The notes beneath the pieces are model-generated. The model saw nothing but the letters and a program-made list of their open reading frames with translations. It had not been told where the DNA came from and did not search any database. From an uncultured Bacteroidia bacterium (GTDB lineage Bacteria > Bacteroidota > Bacteroidia > Bacteroidales > UBA932), in NCBI GenBank assembly GCA_902792815.1, contig CADBAY010000009.1, positions 1 to 64,000 on the forward strand: 64,000 nucleotides of DNA, in the 5' to 3' direction. Position numbers and translations under genes: made by a program. Below, one piece after another: positions 27,867 to 36,181 of the stretch (positions within the stretch are counted from its first letter, which is position 1; each line of letters begins with the position of its first letter).

Positions 27867-27904
27867 TTTCAACTTCTTATAATGCCTATTATCAGAAGTT
27901 GAAA
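27867..27904 (-). promoter_or_regulatory. Palindromic element, right copy (possible recombination site)
   Basis: Two perfect 11-bp arms (TTTCAACTTCT and AGAAGTTGAAA), one mismatch, then ATAAT/ATTAT pairing around GCCT. Within it is the 20-bp core identical to 17780-17799 but inverted. Taking 13-bp arms and an 8-bp spacer gives a 34-bp layout like known tyrosine-recombinase sites. It lies between peptide gene B and the recombinase gene. Confidence 0.65.
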
Positions 27905-27967
27905 ATAGTTGTAAATTCGATTGGGAAGATGATTGGAATGCGACGTAACAAGTCGATTATCACTTAC

Positions 27968-28771
27968 TTACCAAGTAACAATCTGATCTACTAGCCTTTG
28001 CTGTTCCGTCGCGGTTCGCTTTAGGTAAATTCGTGTTGTTTCGATGCTCTCATGCCCCATCAAATCGGCAAGCAGAGCTATGTCGTTGTATTTGCCTAAG
28101 AAGTTTTTCGCGAATAGGTGACGAAAAGAATGCGGGTATACCACTTTGGGGTCAAGCCCGTATTGAGTTGAAAAATGCTTCAACTGCTGAGCTATCCCGC
28201 GAGCCGTTATGACTCCACCATAGCGGTTTTTAAAGATATACCCGGAATGAACTCCCTCTGAGGATAGCCATTCCTTTGCTTCTTCGCGTAAGCGTTTAGG
28301 AATATACAAGCGCCGGATTTTTCCTCCCTTTGAATAGAGATCCAAATAACCGACCTCGACATGCTCCGCTTTAATTTTTAACAATTCACTAATGCGCGCT
28401 CCTGTCGCGCCCATAAACCACACCACAAAGTACCATTCACGTAATCCATCTGATTTGAGTTGGCTTTTCAGAAATTTATAATCAGCATTGCTAATCACAT
28501 TCTCCAGGAAGTTCTTCTGCTGAATACGGATAAATTTCATTTTGAGTTTTTCCTGTTTGGTAAATTCCAGGTACTTGTTGATGCCTTGCAGGCGCAGGTT
28601 GACAGTTTGCGGTTTATAGTGTTCCATTAATAATCCCTTGTAAGCCAAGAGATTATTCTTGTTGAATTCCTCGTAGAGGGACAGATATCGCTTGACTGTC
28701 CATACGTAGGATTCAACTGTTTTCCTGGCCAAGTCTTGCTTCTCCAGGAAAGTTTGAAATTTTTTTAGCAT
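27968..28771 (-). CDS. Tyrosine recombinase/integrase
   Basis: A 267-residue site-specific recombinase with an N-terminal SAM-like DNA-binding domain (about residues 1-85) and a complete catalytic domain. The residues are the first Arg in GATGARISELL, Lys in SKGGKIRR, HSFRH supplying His and Arg, the second His in MGHESIETT, and the nucleophile Tyr in TRIYLKRT. It is XerC/D-sized, as are the invertases of Bacteroidota phase-variable loci. It lies just outside the right palindromic element, which is its probable target. Read-through into operon B is possible because both are on the minus strand. Confidence 0.9.
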   Translation of the reverse strand: MLKKFQTFLEKQDLARKTVESYVWTVKRYLSLYEEFNKNNLLAYKGLLMEHYKPQTVNLRLQGINKYLEFTKQEKLKMKFIRIQQKNFLENVISNADYKFLKSQLKSDGLREWYFVVWFMGATGARISELLKIKAEHVEVGYLDLYSKGGKIRRLYIPKRLREEAKEWLSSEGVHSGYIFKNRYGGVITARGIAQQLKHFSTQYGLDPKVVYPHSFRHLFAKNFLGKYNDIALLADLMGHESIETTRIYLKRTATEQQRLVDQIVTW

Positions 28772-28971
28772 AAGTAAGTTTGTGAAAGTTAATAGTTTTA
28801 AGTTGTTATTGCAGTCGTCCCGTTAGGTGCGGGACGAGCCTTGGCGTGGTTAGCCGTCGGGTCTCTGATATGCATGATTCAGGTACTGAAAACACTGGTT
28901 CGGGCGGCCCCAATAGAGCCGCCCGAAAAATATAGAGAGGTCAATACTACCCTGACAACTGTAAGTGCCTT
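28772..28971. terminator. Intergenic region with two hairpins ending the polysaccharide operon
   Basis: TTCGGGCGGC and GCCGCCCGAA (28899-28927) form a perfect 10-bp stem with a nine-base loop, downstream of the last polysaccharide-operon gene. CGTCCCG/CGGGACG (28816-28836) forms a second stem upstream of the recombinase gene. A near-consensus -7 box (TAACTTTC, minus strand) close to the recombinase start may be its promoter. Confidence 0.6.
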
Positions 28972-29613
28972 TTATTCAGGCATCACACGGCACGGATATG
29001 CCGTGATGTCGGCGTCAGGGGTAGGATAGGGATTGGGATGCTGGAGCATGAAGGACCCGCTGGGGTCGGAGAAGACGAGGCAGATCCTGTATGTACTGGT
29101 GAGCACGGGAGCAAGGTAATCCTTGCAGTTCTCGCGGTTGGCTTTAAGGATGGGTTGCTCGCCGTAGTTCTTTTTGAGCACGTTGGCCCAAATCTGTATC
29201 CGGCGGTGTATGACGCTCCGCTCGAAGCTGCGGTCCTGAGGTACAGAAATCATGGGAGCAATCTGGCTGTGCTCCCTCGGGACGCTGAGCAGATGGTTCA
29301 GTATGTCGTTGACGTTGAGTAGCGAGTCGGTAAAAGTAAAGCACATGCCGGTCTTTAGCCCTTTTGCCCGGGCCTGTGCCACATTCTCGCGAAGTGTGGC
29401 GGTGTCGCTTACGGGGCAGGGGACCTCAAAATAGACGTAGCTTAGCTTCTTGTCTGCTGCAATGCTCTCCCAATCAATCACATGCTCCTTGGCTGACGAG
29501 AGTATTAGTCCGTCGTAGGCGAATGCTTTCTTTTTGGGGCCGGCGCCGGATGCGCAGAGCACTGTAAGGCATACGGCCAGCAGAGCAATAGGTACTAGTC
29601 GATAGTGTTTCAT
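28972..29613 (-). CDS. Secreted GH25-like protein, probably inactive
   Basis: A 213-residue protein with an N-terminal signal peptide (hydrophobic about residues 6-22). The remainder follows the outline of glycoside hydrolase family 25 muramidases: YDGLILSS in place of the usual GIDVS start, VIDWESIAADKKLSYVYFEV in place of the strand carrying the catalytic acid, then ARAKGLKTGMCFTF. The expected Asp of the first strand and the Asp/Glu pair of the second are missing, so it is unlikely to cut peptidoglycan. It is the last gene of the operon. A wrong family call is possible. Confidence 0.55.
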   Translation of the reverse strand: MKHYRLVPIALLAVCLTVLCASGAGPKKKAFAYDGLILSSAKEHVIDWESIAADKKLSYVYFEVPCPVSDTATLRENVAQARAKGLKTGMCFTFTDSLLNVNDILNHLLSVPREHSQIAPMISVPQDRSFERSVIHRRIQIWANVLKKNYGEQPILKANRENCKDYLAPVLTSTYRICLVFSDPSGSFMLQHPNPYPTPDADITAYPCRVMPE

Positions 29614-29616
29614 AAT

Positions 29617-30666
29617 CTATAAGTAGTTGTTAAACAGGCGCCAGACGTGCTGGCTCACGCGGGCGAACGGCGACCAAGTCACCTCGCCCGGGAAATATCT
29701 GAAATTGGAAAAAATTCGGCGGTTCTTGCGTAGGAAACGCTTCCAGCGCGATTCGCCTTCGGCGCTGTAGTTGCGCTTGTCCAGCATGCCGAAGTTGCCC
29801 ATGTTGATGATATCGTTGACCAGGCGGCCTCCGTATTTCTTATCCGGAGGGCACAGGAGGTATTCGTCCTCCAGACCAAAGTTGAACTGCATCGAGCACA
29901 TGACGGCTGCCGTGAACTTTTTCATTCCAAGCTTTGACAGGGTATCCAAAACTTGTGCCCGGTCTTCGGGCTTGAGCTCACGCAGTACATAGTAGTAGTC
30001 CAGCATTTGCCTCATACCTATGCCGCCCACCAGGTAGTGCCGGTACATATGGGCCATGCAGAATACCGCGTTAAAGCGTGCGTCGGGATAGGTGAGCGTG
30101 CCCTGGAAAGGAGCGTTGATGTTGAAGAACTTCTGGAGCCTGGCATTCTTGAAGGGGTTGTTCATCTTGCAAGGATGGAAGTGGATCTCCACCTCGGTAT
30201 CGTCAAAGATGTCAACTTTAGCCTCTTGGTACAGAATTTCGTAAGGGGGATATCCCGCTTCGTCGAACGCCTTGATGATGCTCTTGTGAGTGCCTTCTAC
30301 CCAAAGGTCTATATCGCCGCAGAGGCGCCGCTCCGGTTTGGGGTACAGGTGGCTGAGCCCTGTGCCTTTGAGGATGCATCCGCGTAGTCCCATCTTGTCC
30401 AGGATGAGCTTGAGCTGCTCGATGTGCTTCTGGTGGCGGTTGTAGATGCCGGCGGTAAGGTCTGTGTATTCCTTCCACTTGTCCATCATTTCCTGCGGCG
30501 GGCGCTGGTGCTCGGGGAGACGCAGCACGGCCTCGTAGATTATGGCCAGCAGGGACTGGTGACGCGCCATTTGGAACATCCTGCCCCACTCTCCGGGCGT
30601 GAGGACCTTTTCGAGCGAATCGGCCCTTCCCACAGAGATGAGCAGGAGGTTTCGGAACGGATGCAT
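29617..30666 (-). CDS. Nucleotidyltransferase family protein
   Basis: A 349-residue cytoplasmic protein of the NTP_transf_5 type often found in polysaccharide clusters. The active-site region is GCILKGTGLSHLYPKPERRLCGDIDLWV (about residues 95-122), with the Asp pair in GDIDLWV as expected metal ligands. It probably transfers a nucleotidyl or related group during polymer synthesis, but the substrate is unknown. It ends four bases before the GH25-like gene. Confidence 0.8.
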   Translation of the reverse strand: MHPFRNLLLISVGRADSLEKVLTPGEWGRMFQMARHQSLLAIIYEAVLRLPEHQRPPQEMMDKWKEYTDLTAGIYNRHQKHIEQLKLILDKMGLRGCILKGTGLSHLYPKPERRLCGDIDLWVEGTHKSIIKAFDEAGYPPYEILYQEAKVDIFDDTEVEIHFHPCKMNNPFKNARLQKFFNINAPFQGTLTYPDARFNAVFCMAHMYRHYLVGGIGMRQMLDYYYVLRELKPEDRAQVLDTLSKLGMKKFTAAVMCSMQFNFGLEDEYLLCPPDKKYGGRLVNDIINMGNFGMLDKRNYSAEGESRWKRFLRKNRRIFSNFRYFPGEVTWSPFARVSQHVWRLFNNYL

Positions 30667-30672
30667 GGGGGA

Positions 30673-31650
30673 TTATCGGTTGTCTGTCCAGCCGAACGGA
30701 TGCGGAGAGAGGGGGAGTGCCGCCAGAGGATGGTAGTCGCCCTTGAGTCCGATGGGCTTGGCGTTACGTATCTGGCTCACCGTTTCGATGCAGGGGCGCG
30801 CCTCGCTGATGCGGAATCCTTCGCCGGCGAGAATCTTCTGGTAGCTGAGGGTGTGGAGCTCGGTGAAGCCCTGGCTGAATTCGAACTCCTCGCCGTCGAT
30901 GCTGAGCGAGCGGTAGGTGCGCTTTTCGCCTTCTACGGCATTGGGAGGCAGGCAGTCGGCGTTGATGCTGAGGAAGTAACGCACGCGGGCCTTTTCAAGG
31001 CCCAGGTAGCCCGCCACGCGGTCGAAGCTCATCACGTGCACTATATTCTCCTTAACGGGACCGAATATCCATTGCAGCATGTCGTAGAAGTGTACTCCTA
31101 TGTTGGTGGCTACGCCGCCGCTTTTGTGCACGTCGCCCTTCCAAGAGGTGTAGTACCACTTGCCGCGGGAGGTGATGTAGGTGAGGTCGACGTCGTACAC
31201 CTTGTCGGCGGGGCCTTCGTCAATCTTTTTCTTGAGAGCCTGGATACGGTCGTGGAGCCTGAGCTGCAGGATGTTATATGCCTTGTGGCCGGTCTCCTGT
31301 TCTACCTTCTCGAGGGCGTCGATGTTGTAGGGGTTGAGCACCACGGGCTTCTCGCAGATGACATCGCAGCCCAGCCTGAGGCCGTAACGGATGAATGCGT
31401 CGTGCGTGTAATTGGGCGTGCAGACGCTCATCCAGTGCAGAGGCTCGGCTGTCTGCATCTGCTTGGAGCAGAAGCGGTCGAACAGCTCGTTCTCGGTAAA
31501 GAAAGAGCACTCCGGGAAGAAACTGTCCAGCCTTCCCACGCTGTCGAACTTATCGTATGCGGCAAGCAGATTGTTGCCGGTGTCTTTTATGGCTTTGAGG
31601 TGTCTGGGAGCAATGTATCCTGCCGCACCTATGAGGGCAAAGTTTGCCAT
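30673..31650 (-). CDS. Gfo/Idh/MocA oxidoreductase, WbpB/WlbA-like
   Basis: A 325-residue NAD-dependent sugar oxidoreductase. The Rossmann start is FALIGAAGYIAPRHLKAI, and the family Glu-Lys-Pro (CEKPVVLNPYN) lies near residue 95. Overall it resembles WbpB/WlbA, which oxidises C3 of UDP-GlcNAcA so that WbpE can aminate it. wbpA-, wbpD- and wbpE-like genes lie at the other end of the same operon, which supports this role. It starts four bases after the wzc stop. Confidence 0.82.
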   Translation of the reverse strand: MANFALIGAAGYIAPRHLKAIKDTGNNLLAAYDKFDSVGRLDSFFPECSFFTENELFDRFCSKQMQTAEPLHWMSVCTPNYTHDAFIRYGLRLGCDVICEKPVVLNPYNIDALEKVEQETGHKAYNILQLRLHDRIQALKKKIDEGPADKVYDVDLTYITSRGKWYYTSWKGDVHKSGGVATNIGVHFYDMLQWIFGPVKENIVHVMSFDRVAGYLGLEKARVRYFLSINADCLPPNAVEGEKRTYRSLSIDGEEFEFSQGFTELHTLSYQKILAGEGFRISEARPCIETVSQIRNAKPIGLKGDYHPLAALPLSPHPFGWTDNR

Positions 31651-31653
31651 GGG

Positions 31654-34137
31654 CTATTCTTCTTCTTTTTCTTCTTGCTCTTGTTTGTGCTTCTTGCCAT
31701 GACGGCGATGCTTCTTGCCTCCGTCATCTAAGCCGTATCCGTAACCATAGCCATATCCGTAGCCATAGCCGTATCCGTAGCCGTATCCGTAACCATAGCC
31801 GTATCCGTAGCCGTATCCCTTATGCTTTTTGTACTGTACATCGTTGATGATGATGGACATGTTGGGGAAGACATTGTTGTCTTTGAGTTCCTGGAGGTCG
31901 GGCAGCATTCGCTTGTCGACCTTGTTGGAACGGAGGATGAATATAGTGTTGTCCGCGAAGCGCTTGAGGATGTTGGCGTCGGCTACCAGGCCGGCGGGGA
32001 CAGCATCTATGAGGATGAAGTCGTAGTTCTGGCGCAGGATTGCGAACAAAGCGTCCAGACGGTTACTGCTGAGTAACTCGGCAGGGTTGGGCGGCAGCGG
32101 TCCGGAGAGTATGATATCTACGCCGGGAGCAATAATGTCGTGGCGAATGATTTCGTTAATATCGTCGGTCTTGCCGGAGAGGTAATTGGAGAAGCCGGAG
32201 TGCTTGCGCGACGAGAACTTGTGGGTAAGTGTACCCTTGCGGAGGTCAAGGTCAAGCAGAATGACTTTCTTTTCTACCAGTGCCAGGCTGGCGGCAAGGT
32301 TGGAAGTGAGGAAGGTCTTGCCGGAAGCCTCCATAAGTGAAAGGAAGAGGTACGTGGTGGCCGTATGGTCCGGTTTTCGGGTGAACTCAATATTGCTTCG
32401 CAGTATTCGGAAGGCCTCGGAGATGGGGTCTCGCTTCTGCTCGGCAATAACGAGTTCGCGCTCGTCCTTCTTGTCCTTGGAAGGAATCTCGCCCAGGATG
32501 GGGATGTCCACATAGTTCTCCACGTCTTTGCGGAAACGGACTTTGGTGTCGAGCATGCGGAGGATGATAAAGACGAGTGCCGGAATGAGCAGGCCTATGA
32601 GCAGGCCCATCAAAGCATCTTTCTTGGGCTTAGGAGCAACGGGTGCGGGGTTAACTCTGGCACGGTCAATAATCTTAGCGTTTCCTTCGATGGAAGGCTG
32701 GCTGATAAGGAGCTCTTCGCGCTTGCTGAGGAGTGTGACGTACAATTGCTCTTTAATGCCCTGAACACGTGAGAGGTTGTCGATGTAAAGCTGACCGGTA
32801 GGTACCCGGCGAATCTTTTCGACGGCCTCCTGGTTCATGCTCTGCGCCTGGCCAAGCTTCTGGTTGATGGCACTTATGTAGTTGGAAAGCAGCTGGTTAA
32901 GGTTGCTCTTGAGTGATGCCTGTTCGAGCTCGAGGTCTTTAACTATAGGGTTGTTGGTAGTGCCTGACTCCTTGTATTTGTCGAGCTTGAGCACTATCTG
33001 GTTGAATCGGGCTATCGTGCCTTTGATATTTTCATCTTCAATGTTAATTGTGACGGGGAAGAGCTTATTCTCCGTGTTGACGCTGGTGAATTGCATCAGG
33101 TACTCGGCATGAGAGATTTGTGCACGCAGGCTTGCAACCTCCTCTGAAGTCTCGATGCTCTTGGCCATATATGCCTGGCCATATTCCTGGAGGTTGAGAA
33201 GCTGGTTATTCTGCTTAAATGATGCAATCTGGGCCTCCTGGCTGCCGAGTTCGGAGTTTAACTGGGCAATTCTGGTATTAATGTATTCAGAGGTCTGCTC
33301 GATTATTCTTTTCTTCTCGATTATTGTGCTCTCGTTGTACACTGTAATGAGAGCATTGAGAATGTCGGCAGCACGCAGAGGAGATGTGTCTTTAAGCGAG
33401 AAATTGATTATGCCGTCAGAAGTGCTGTTGCGTTCGATGGATGTGCGGGCTCGGTAAGCAGCAGCCACATCAACAATGTTCAGGTGTTGTACTGTAATCG
33501 GATTGTCGAAGTAGAGTTCCCTTAGAGCCCAGGTGGGCTGTATAGCCACACGTCCCAGCATGGTTGAGAGGGTATCGCCAAGCCTGCCGGGTACCGGCTC
33601 ATTCTCGCCGACCTGCACTGTGAGGGAGGAATCTTTCTGAACAGTCACTGTGATGGTGGCATAATCGTTTTCGCCAAGGTCGGGGAAAGAGACGGCGATA
33701 GGTGCTTCCCTGTATAGGTCTTTGGTGCGCTTGACCAGCTTTGTCTTGCATTTGTATGTGGTGCCCAAGTTCAGGCGCTTTGCTACCTCCAGCATTGGTG
33801 TCTCCGACTTGAGAACAATAATCTCGTCGTTGATGGCGTTCATTGTGGTGGCCACACGGCGGTTGGTTATATTCTCAAGCATTGAGGCGCCGTTGTCGAG
33901 CCTGTTGCGGGTAATGGACGTCACCAGTATCTTGGCGTGGCTCTCATATATGCGGTCTGCCTTATCGCTGAGGAAATATGCAATGGCTCCGCCAATGAGC
34001 CCGCAGATGATGAGCCAGTGTATATTTCTTAAAATGGTAAAGAAAATATCTTTCCCAGACAGCGCGTTGGCGTCTTTTTTCTCGAGGAAGGAGAGATCGT
34101 TTTCCGGATTGGTGTTTGCCATAGTTGAGGGGGTCAT
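31654..34137 (-). CDS. wzc: Wzc-like polysaccharide co-polymerase/tyrosine autokinase
   Basis: An 827-residue inner-membrane protein controlling polysaccharide chain length and export. It has an N-terminal Wzz domain with a membrane helix near residue 35-55, a coiled-coil periplasmic region, a second helix (ALMGLLIGLLIPALVFIIL), then a BY-kinase domain: Walker A MEASGKT, Walker A' VILLDLDLRKG, Walker B FILIDAVP. The usual tyrosine cluster is replaced by 14 Gly-Tyr pairs followed by a charged tail. ATG 34137 overlaps the wza stop (ATGA); a start five codons later is also possible. Confidence 0.93.
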   Translation of the reverse strand: MTPSTMANTNPENDLSFLEKKDANALSGKDIFFTILRNIHWLIICGLIGGAIAYFLSDKADRIYESHAKILVTSITRNRLDNGASMLENITNRRVATTMNAINDEIIVLKSETPMLEVAKRLNLGTTYKCKTKLVKRTKDLYREAPIAVSFPDLGENDYATITVTVQKDSSLTVQVGENEPVPGRLGDTLSTMLGRVAIQPTWALRELYFDNPITVQHLNIVDVAAAYRARTSIERNSTSDGIINFSLKDTSPLRAADILNALITVYNESTIIEKKRIIEQTSEYINTRIAQLNSELGSQEAQIASFKQNNQLLNLQEYGQAYMAKSIETSEEVASLRAQISHAEYLMQFTSVNTENKLFPVTINIEDENIKGTIARFNQIVLKLDKYKESGTTNNPIVKDLELEQASLKSNLNQLLSNYISAINQKLGQAQSMNQEAVEKIRRVPTGQLYIDNLSRVQGIKEQLYVTLLSKREELLISQPSIEGNAKIIDRARVNPAPVAPKPKKDALMGLLIGLLIPALVFIILRMLDTKVRFRKDVENYVDIPILGEIPSKDKKDERELVIAEQKRDPISEAFRILRSNIEFTRKPDHTATTYLFLSLMEASGKTFLTSNLAASLALVEKKVILLDLDLRKGTLTHKFSSRKHSGFSNYLSGKTDDINEIIRHDIIAPGVDIILSGPLPPNPAELLSSNRLDALFAILRQNYDFILIDAVPAGLVADANILKRFADNTIFILRSNKVDKRMLPDLQELKDNNVFPNMSIIINDVQYKKHKGYGYGYGYGYGYGYGYGYGYGYGYGYGYGLDDGGKKHRRHGKKHKQEQEEKEEE
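31733..31818 (-). repeat. Hexanucleotide repeat encoding the Gly-Tyr tail of Wzc
   Basis: About 14 units of a degenerate GGNTAY hexamer (minus strand) encode (Gly-Tyr)14. Changes in unit number would keep the reading frame and alter the number of phosphorylatable tyrosines. Confidence 0.9.
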
Positions 34138-34937
34138 TTAGAGGTGTTTTCGAAGGTCCTGTAGGCAAGATAGAGAGAAACCAAGCTGGTGAGTGTGCCA
34201 AAGGCACTAAAGAAAGGAGTCCACTGCGAATATGAATCCAAGAAGTTTTTATATCCGGAGTCACGAGTAATGATGAAGTCGTTCTGCTGCATCATAAAGT
34301 AAGGGTCGTAAAACACCTTAGATGAACGAGGGTCAAGATAGCGCATCACCATGCGGCCGTCCACTTCACGCATTACTGCAATTTTTTTGCGGTTAGTGTA
34401 TATGTTTAAGTCTCCAGAAAGAGCTAAGGCCTCCAGAAAAGTGCAACGCTCGTTGGGAACCGTAATAGCTTTGCCTCCGTTGGAGCCAAGGAAGAAAATC
34501 TTAAAGTCACGGAAACGGACCATTACATAAGGGTCACTGATATAACCTCCGTCAATTAGCAGTTTCTGTACATGCTCTTGAAGCTGTAGACGCGTGAGCC
34601 CGGCAGCATGGATTGTGCCAAGTACAGGTAGTTCGATATTTCCGTATTGGTCTACCAAATACGCCAAGTTTTGGCTGTATCCGGTGCCCCCGGAAGCTGC
34701 TCGTGCTGCATTCTGTATGTTGAATGGTTTAGCTAATTCTTGATCGAAACTCGAAACGATTACGTCTAGCTCATCATATGGGCTAATAACCGCCTCAAAC
34801 CTATTCTCCAGCATAATCTGGCTATTATGCTTCATATCTTGGAGGTATGCGACTTTTCGGTTAGTTACACATGACACTGCGGAGAGAGTGGCTAATGCAA
34901 AGATAATCGCTTTTGGAAGTATAATCCTAAACTTCAT
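34134..34937 (-). CDS. wza: Outer-membrane polysaccharide export lipoprotein (Wza family)
   Basis: A 267-residue OPX protein. The signal peptide ends in a lipobox at SAVSC (about residue 23). A Poly_export domain (YDELDVIVSSF, YLVDQYGNIELPVLGTIHAAGLTRLQLQEHV) is followed by an SLBB-like part (VMVRFRDFKIFFLGSNGG). It forms the outer-membrane exit channel for the polymer and pairs with Wzc. It is shorter than E. coli Wza, as is common in Bacteroidota. It has its own upstream promoter box. Confidence 0.92.
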   Translation of the reverse strand: MKFRIILPKAIIFALATLSAVSCVTNRKVAYLQDMKHNSQIMLENRFEAVISPYDELDVIVSSFDQELAKPFNIQNAARAASGGTGYSQNLAYLVDQYGNIELPVLGTIHAAGLTRLQLQEHVQKLLIDGGYISDPYVMVRFRDFKIFFLGSNGGKAITVPNERCTFLEALALSGDLNIYTNRKKIAVMREVDGRMVMRYLDPRSSKVFYDPYFMMQQNDFIITRDSGYKNFLDSYSQWTPFFSAFGTLTSLVSLYLAYRTFENTSK

Positions 34938-34962
34938 GGCTCTAAATCATTAATGCAACTTA

Positions 34963-34970
34963 CAAAGTTA
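34963..34970 (-). promoter_or_regulatory. Internal -7 box in front of wza
   Basis: The minus strand reads TAACTTTG, a perfect TAnnTTTG, in the 39-bp gap between the wecB stop and the wza start. It could let wza-wzc and the downstream genes be transcribed apart from the long operon. Confidence 0.6.
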
Positions 34971-34976
34971 AGTTTT

Positions 34977-36149
34977 TTATTTGAATAATCCGACTATACG
35001 CCCACAGGCTTTGCCGTCGCCATAAGGATTAACCGCCTGGCTCATTGCCCGGTAGTAGTCTTGGTCATCCAGCAGGCGGGAGACTTCAGAGATAATGCGG
35101 TCTTTATCAGTTCCCACCAGCCTAACAGTTCCTGCTTTAAGTGCTTCCGGACGTTCAGTAGTATCGCGCATTACAAGAACCGGTTTCCCTAGCCCCGGCG
35201 CCTCTTCCTGAATTCCGCCAGAGTCGGTAAGAACCAGTGTACTACGACTCATCAAGAACACAAAGTCTAAATAATCTAGCGGCTCAATGAAGTATAAGTT
35301 GATGTCATTTCGAGCGGAATCCGCAGGGTGTAGTCGAGAAATCTGGTCCCCAAAGATTTCTTTAATCGGCTTCCTGACATTGGGGTTGAGGTGCATAGGA
35401 TACACGAAATCCACATCCGGGTAATTTTTAGCAAGTTCTTTGATGGCCTGGCAAATATTGATAAATCCTTCGCCAAAATTCTCTCTCCGGTGTCCTGTAA
35501 TAAGCACCATACGCCTTCCATTCTGCCTTAGCTTGTCATTCTGAAAGAGCAAAGCAACTGAAGGATCTTTTGGTTCATACCCTTTCTCCATCACATTCTC
35601 CACGACCCATAGCAGCGCATCAATGACGGTGTTGCCGGTTACTGTAATCTTCTCAGGGTCAACCCCTTCGTTCAGAAGGTTCTGTCGGCTGAGCGGAGTG
35701 GGGGAGAAATGGTAAGTAGCAATTCTGCCGGTAATCTGCCGGTTCATCTCTTCCGGCCAGGGACTATATATATTGTGCGTACGTAGCCCTGCCTCTACGT
35801 GCCCGACAGGTATTTGGCGATAGAATGCAGCTAATGCTGCCGCCATACTTGTCGTGGTGTCTCCGTGCACGAGAACCACATCCGGCTTTTCGGCGTCCAA
35901 AACGTCACGCATGCCTGTAAGTACACGCGAGGTTACATCGAACAGGTCCTGACCTTGCTTCATGATGTTCAGATCATAGTCGGGCGTTACTCCAAAGATC
36001 TGCAGCACCTGATCAAGCATTTCACGATGTTGCCCAGTGACGCATACAACCGTCTGAAATTCAGTTAGATACTTCTGAAATTCCTTGACCAGAGGGCACA
36101 TTTTGATTGCCTCAGGACGGGTTCCGAATACTAATAATACTTTTGTCAT
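34977..36149 (-). CDS. wecB: UDP-N-acetylglucosamine 2-epimerase (non-hydrolysing)
   Basis: Converts UDP-GlcNAc to UDP-ManNAc. The 390-residue protein shows [18 protein letters not shown] at the N-terminus, [26 protein letters not shown] and [33 protein letters not shown] 36149 gives the standard start; the longer frame adds 21 unrelated residues. Near residue 275 the sequence [15 protein letters not shown] is encoded by a palindromic repeat element that looks inserted in frame. The wecC-like gene lies immediately upstream, so the product is probably UDP-ManNAcA. Confidence 0.93.
   Translation of the reverse strand: MTKVLLVFGTRPEAIKMCPLVKEFQKYLTEFQTVVCVTGQHREMLDQVLQIFGVTPDYDLNIMKQGQDLFDVTSRVLTGMRDVLDAEKPDVVLVHGDTTTSMAAALAAFYRQIPVGHVEAGLRTHNIYSPWPEEMNRQITGRIATYHFSPTPLSRQNLLNEGVDPEKITVTGNTVIDALLWVVENVMEKGYEPKDPSVALLFQNDKLRQNGRRMVLITGHRRENFGEGFINICQAIKELAKNYPDVDFVYPMHLNPNVRKPIKEIFGDQISRLHPADSARNDINLYFIEPLDYLDFVFLMSRSTLVLTDSGGIQEEAPGLGKPVLVMRDTTERPEALKAGTVRLVGTDKDRIISEVSRLLDDQDYYRAMSQAVNPYGDGKACGRIVGLFK
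35304..35344 (+). repeat. Palindromic repeat element inside wecB
   Basis: A 41-bp stretch starting GTCATTTCGAGCGGA and ending GTCGAGAAATCT is of the same kind as elements at 58052-58075 and 59119-59155. In wecB it is read through in frame as about 13 residues before the conserved [11 protein letters not shown]. Confidence 0.7.
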
Positions 36150-36181
36150 TCTTATGGGGCGGCAATCGCCGATTTTGGAAT

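Noticed and set aside
17761..28771. Reading of the pilus island as an integrated mobile element
   Set aside because: A recombinase is present, but I see no direct repeats at the outer borders, no transfer or replication genes and no split tRNA; inversion fits better.
30424..31731. Plus-strand frame of 435 residues
   Set aside because: Antisense to the nucleotidyltransferase and WbpB-like genes, which have clear family motifs.
31733..31818. Repeat array resembling a CRISPR
   Set aside because: The repeat is a hexamer coding Gly-Tyr inside wzc, with no spacers and no cas genes.
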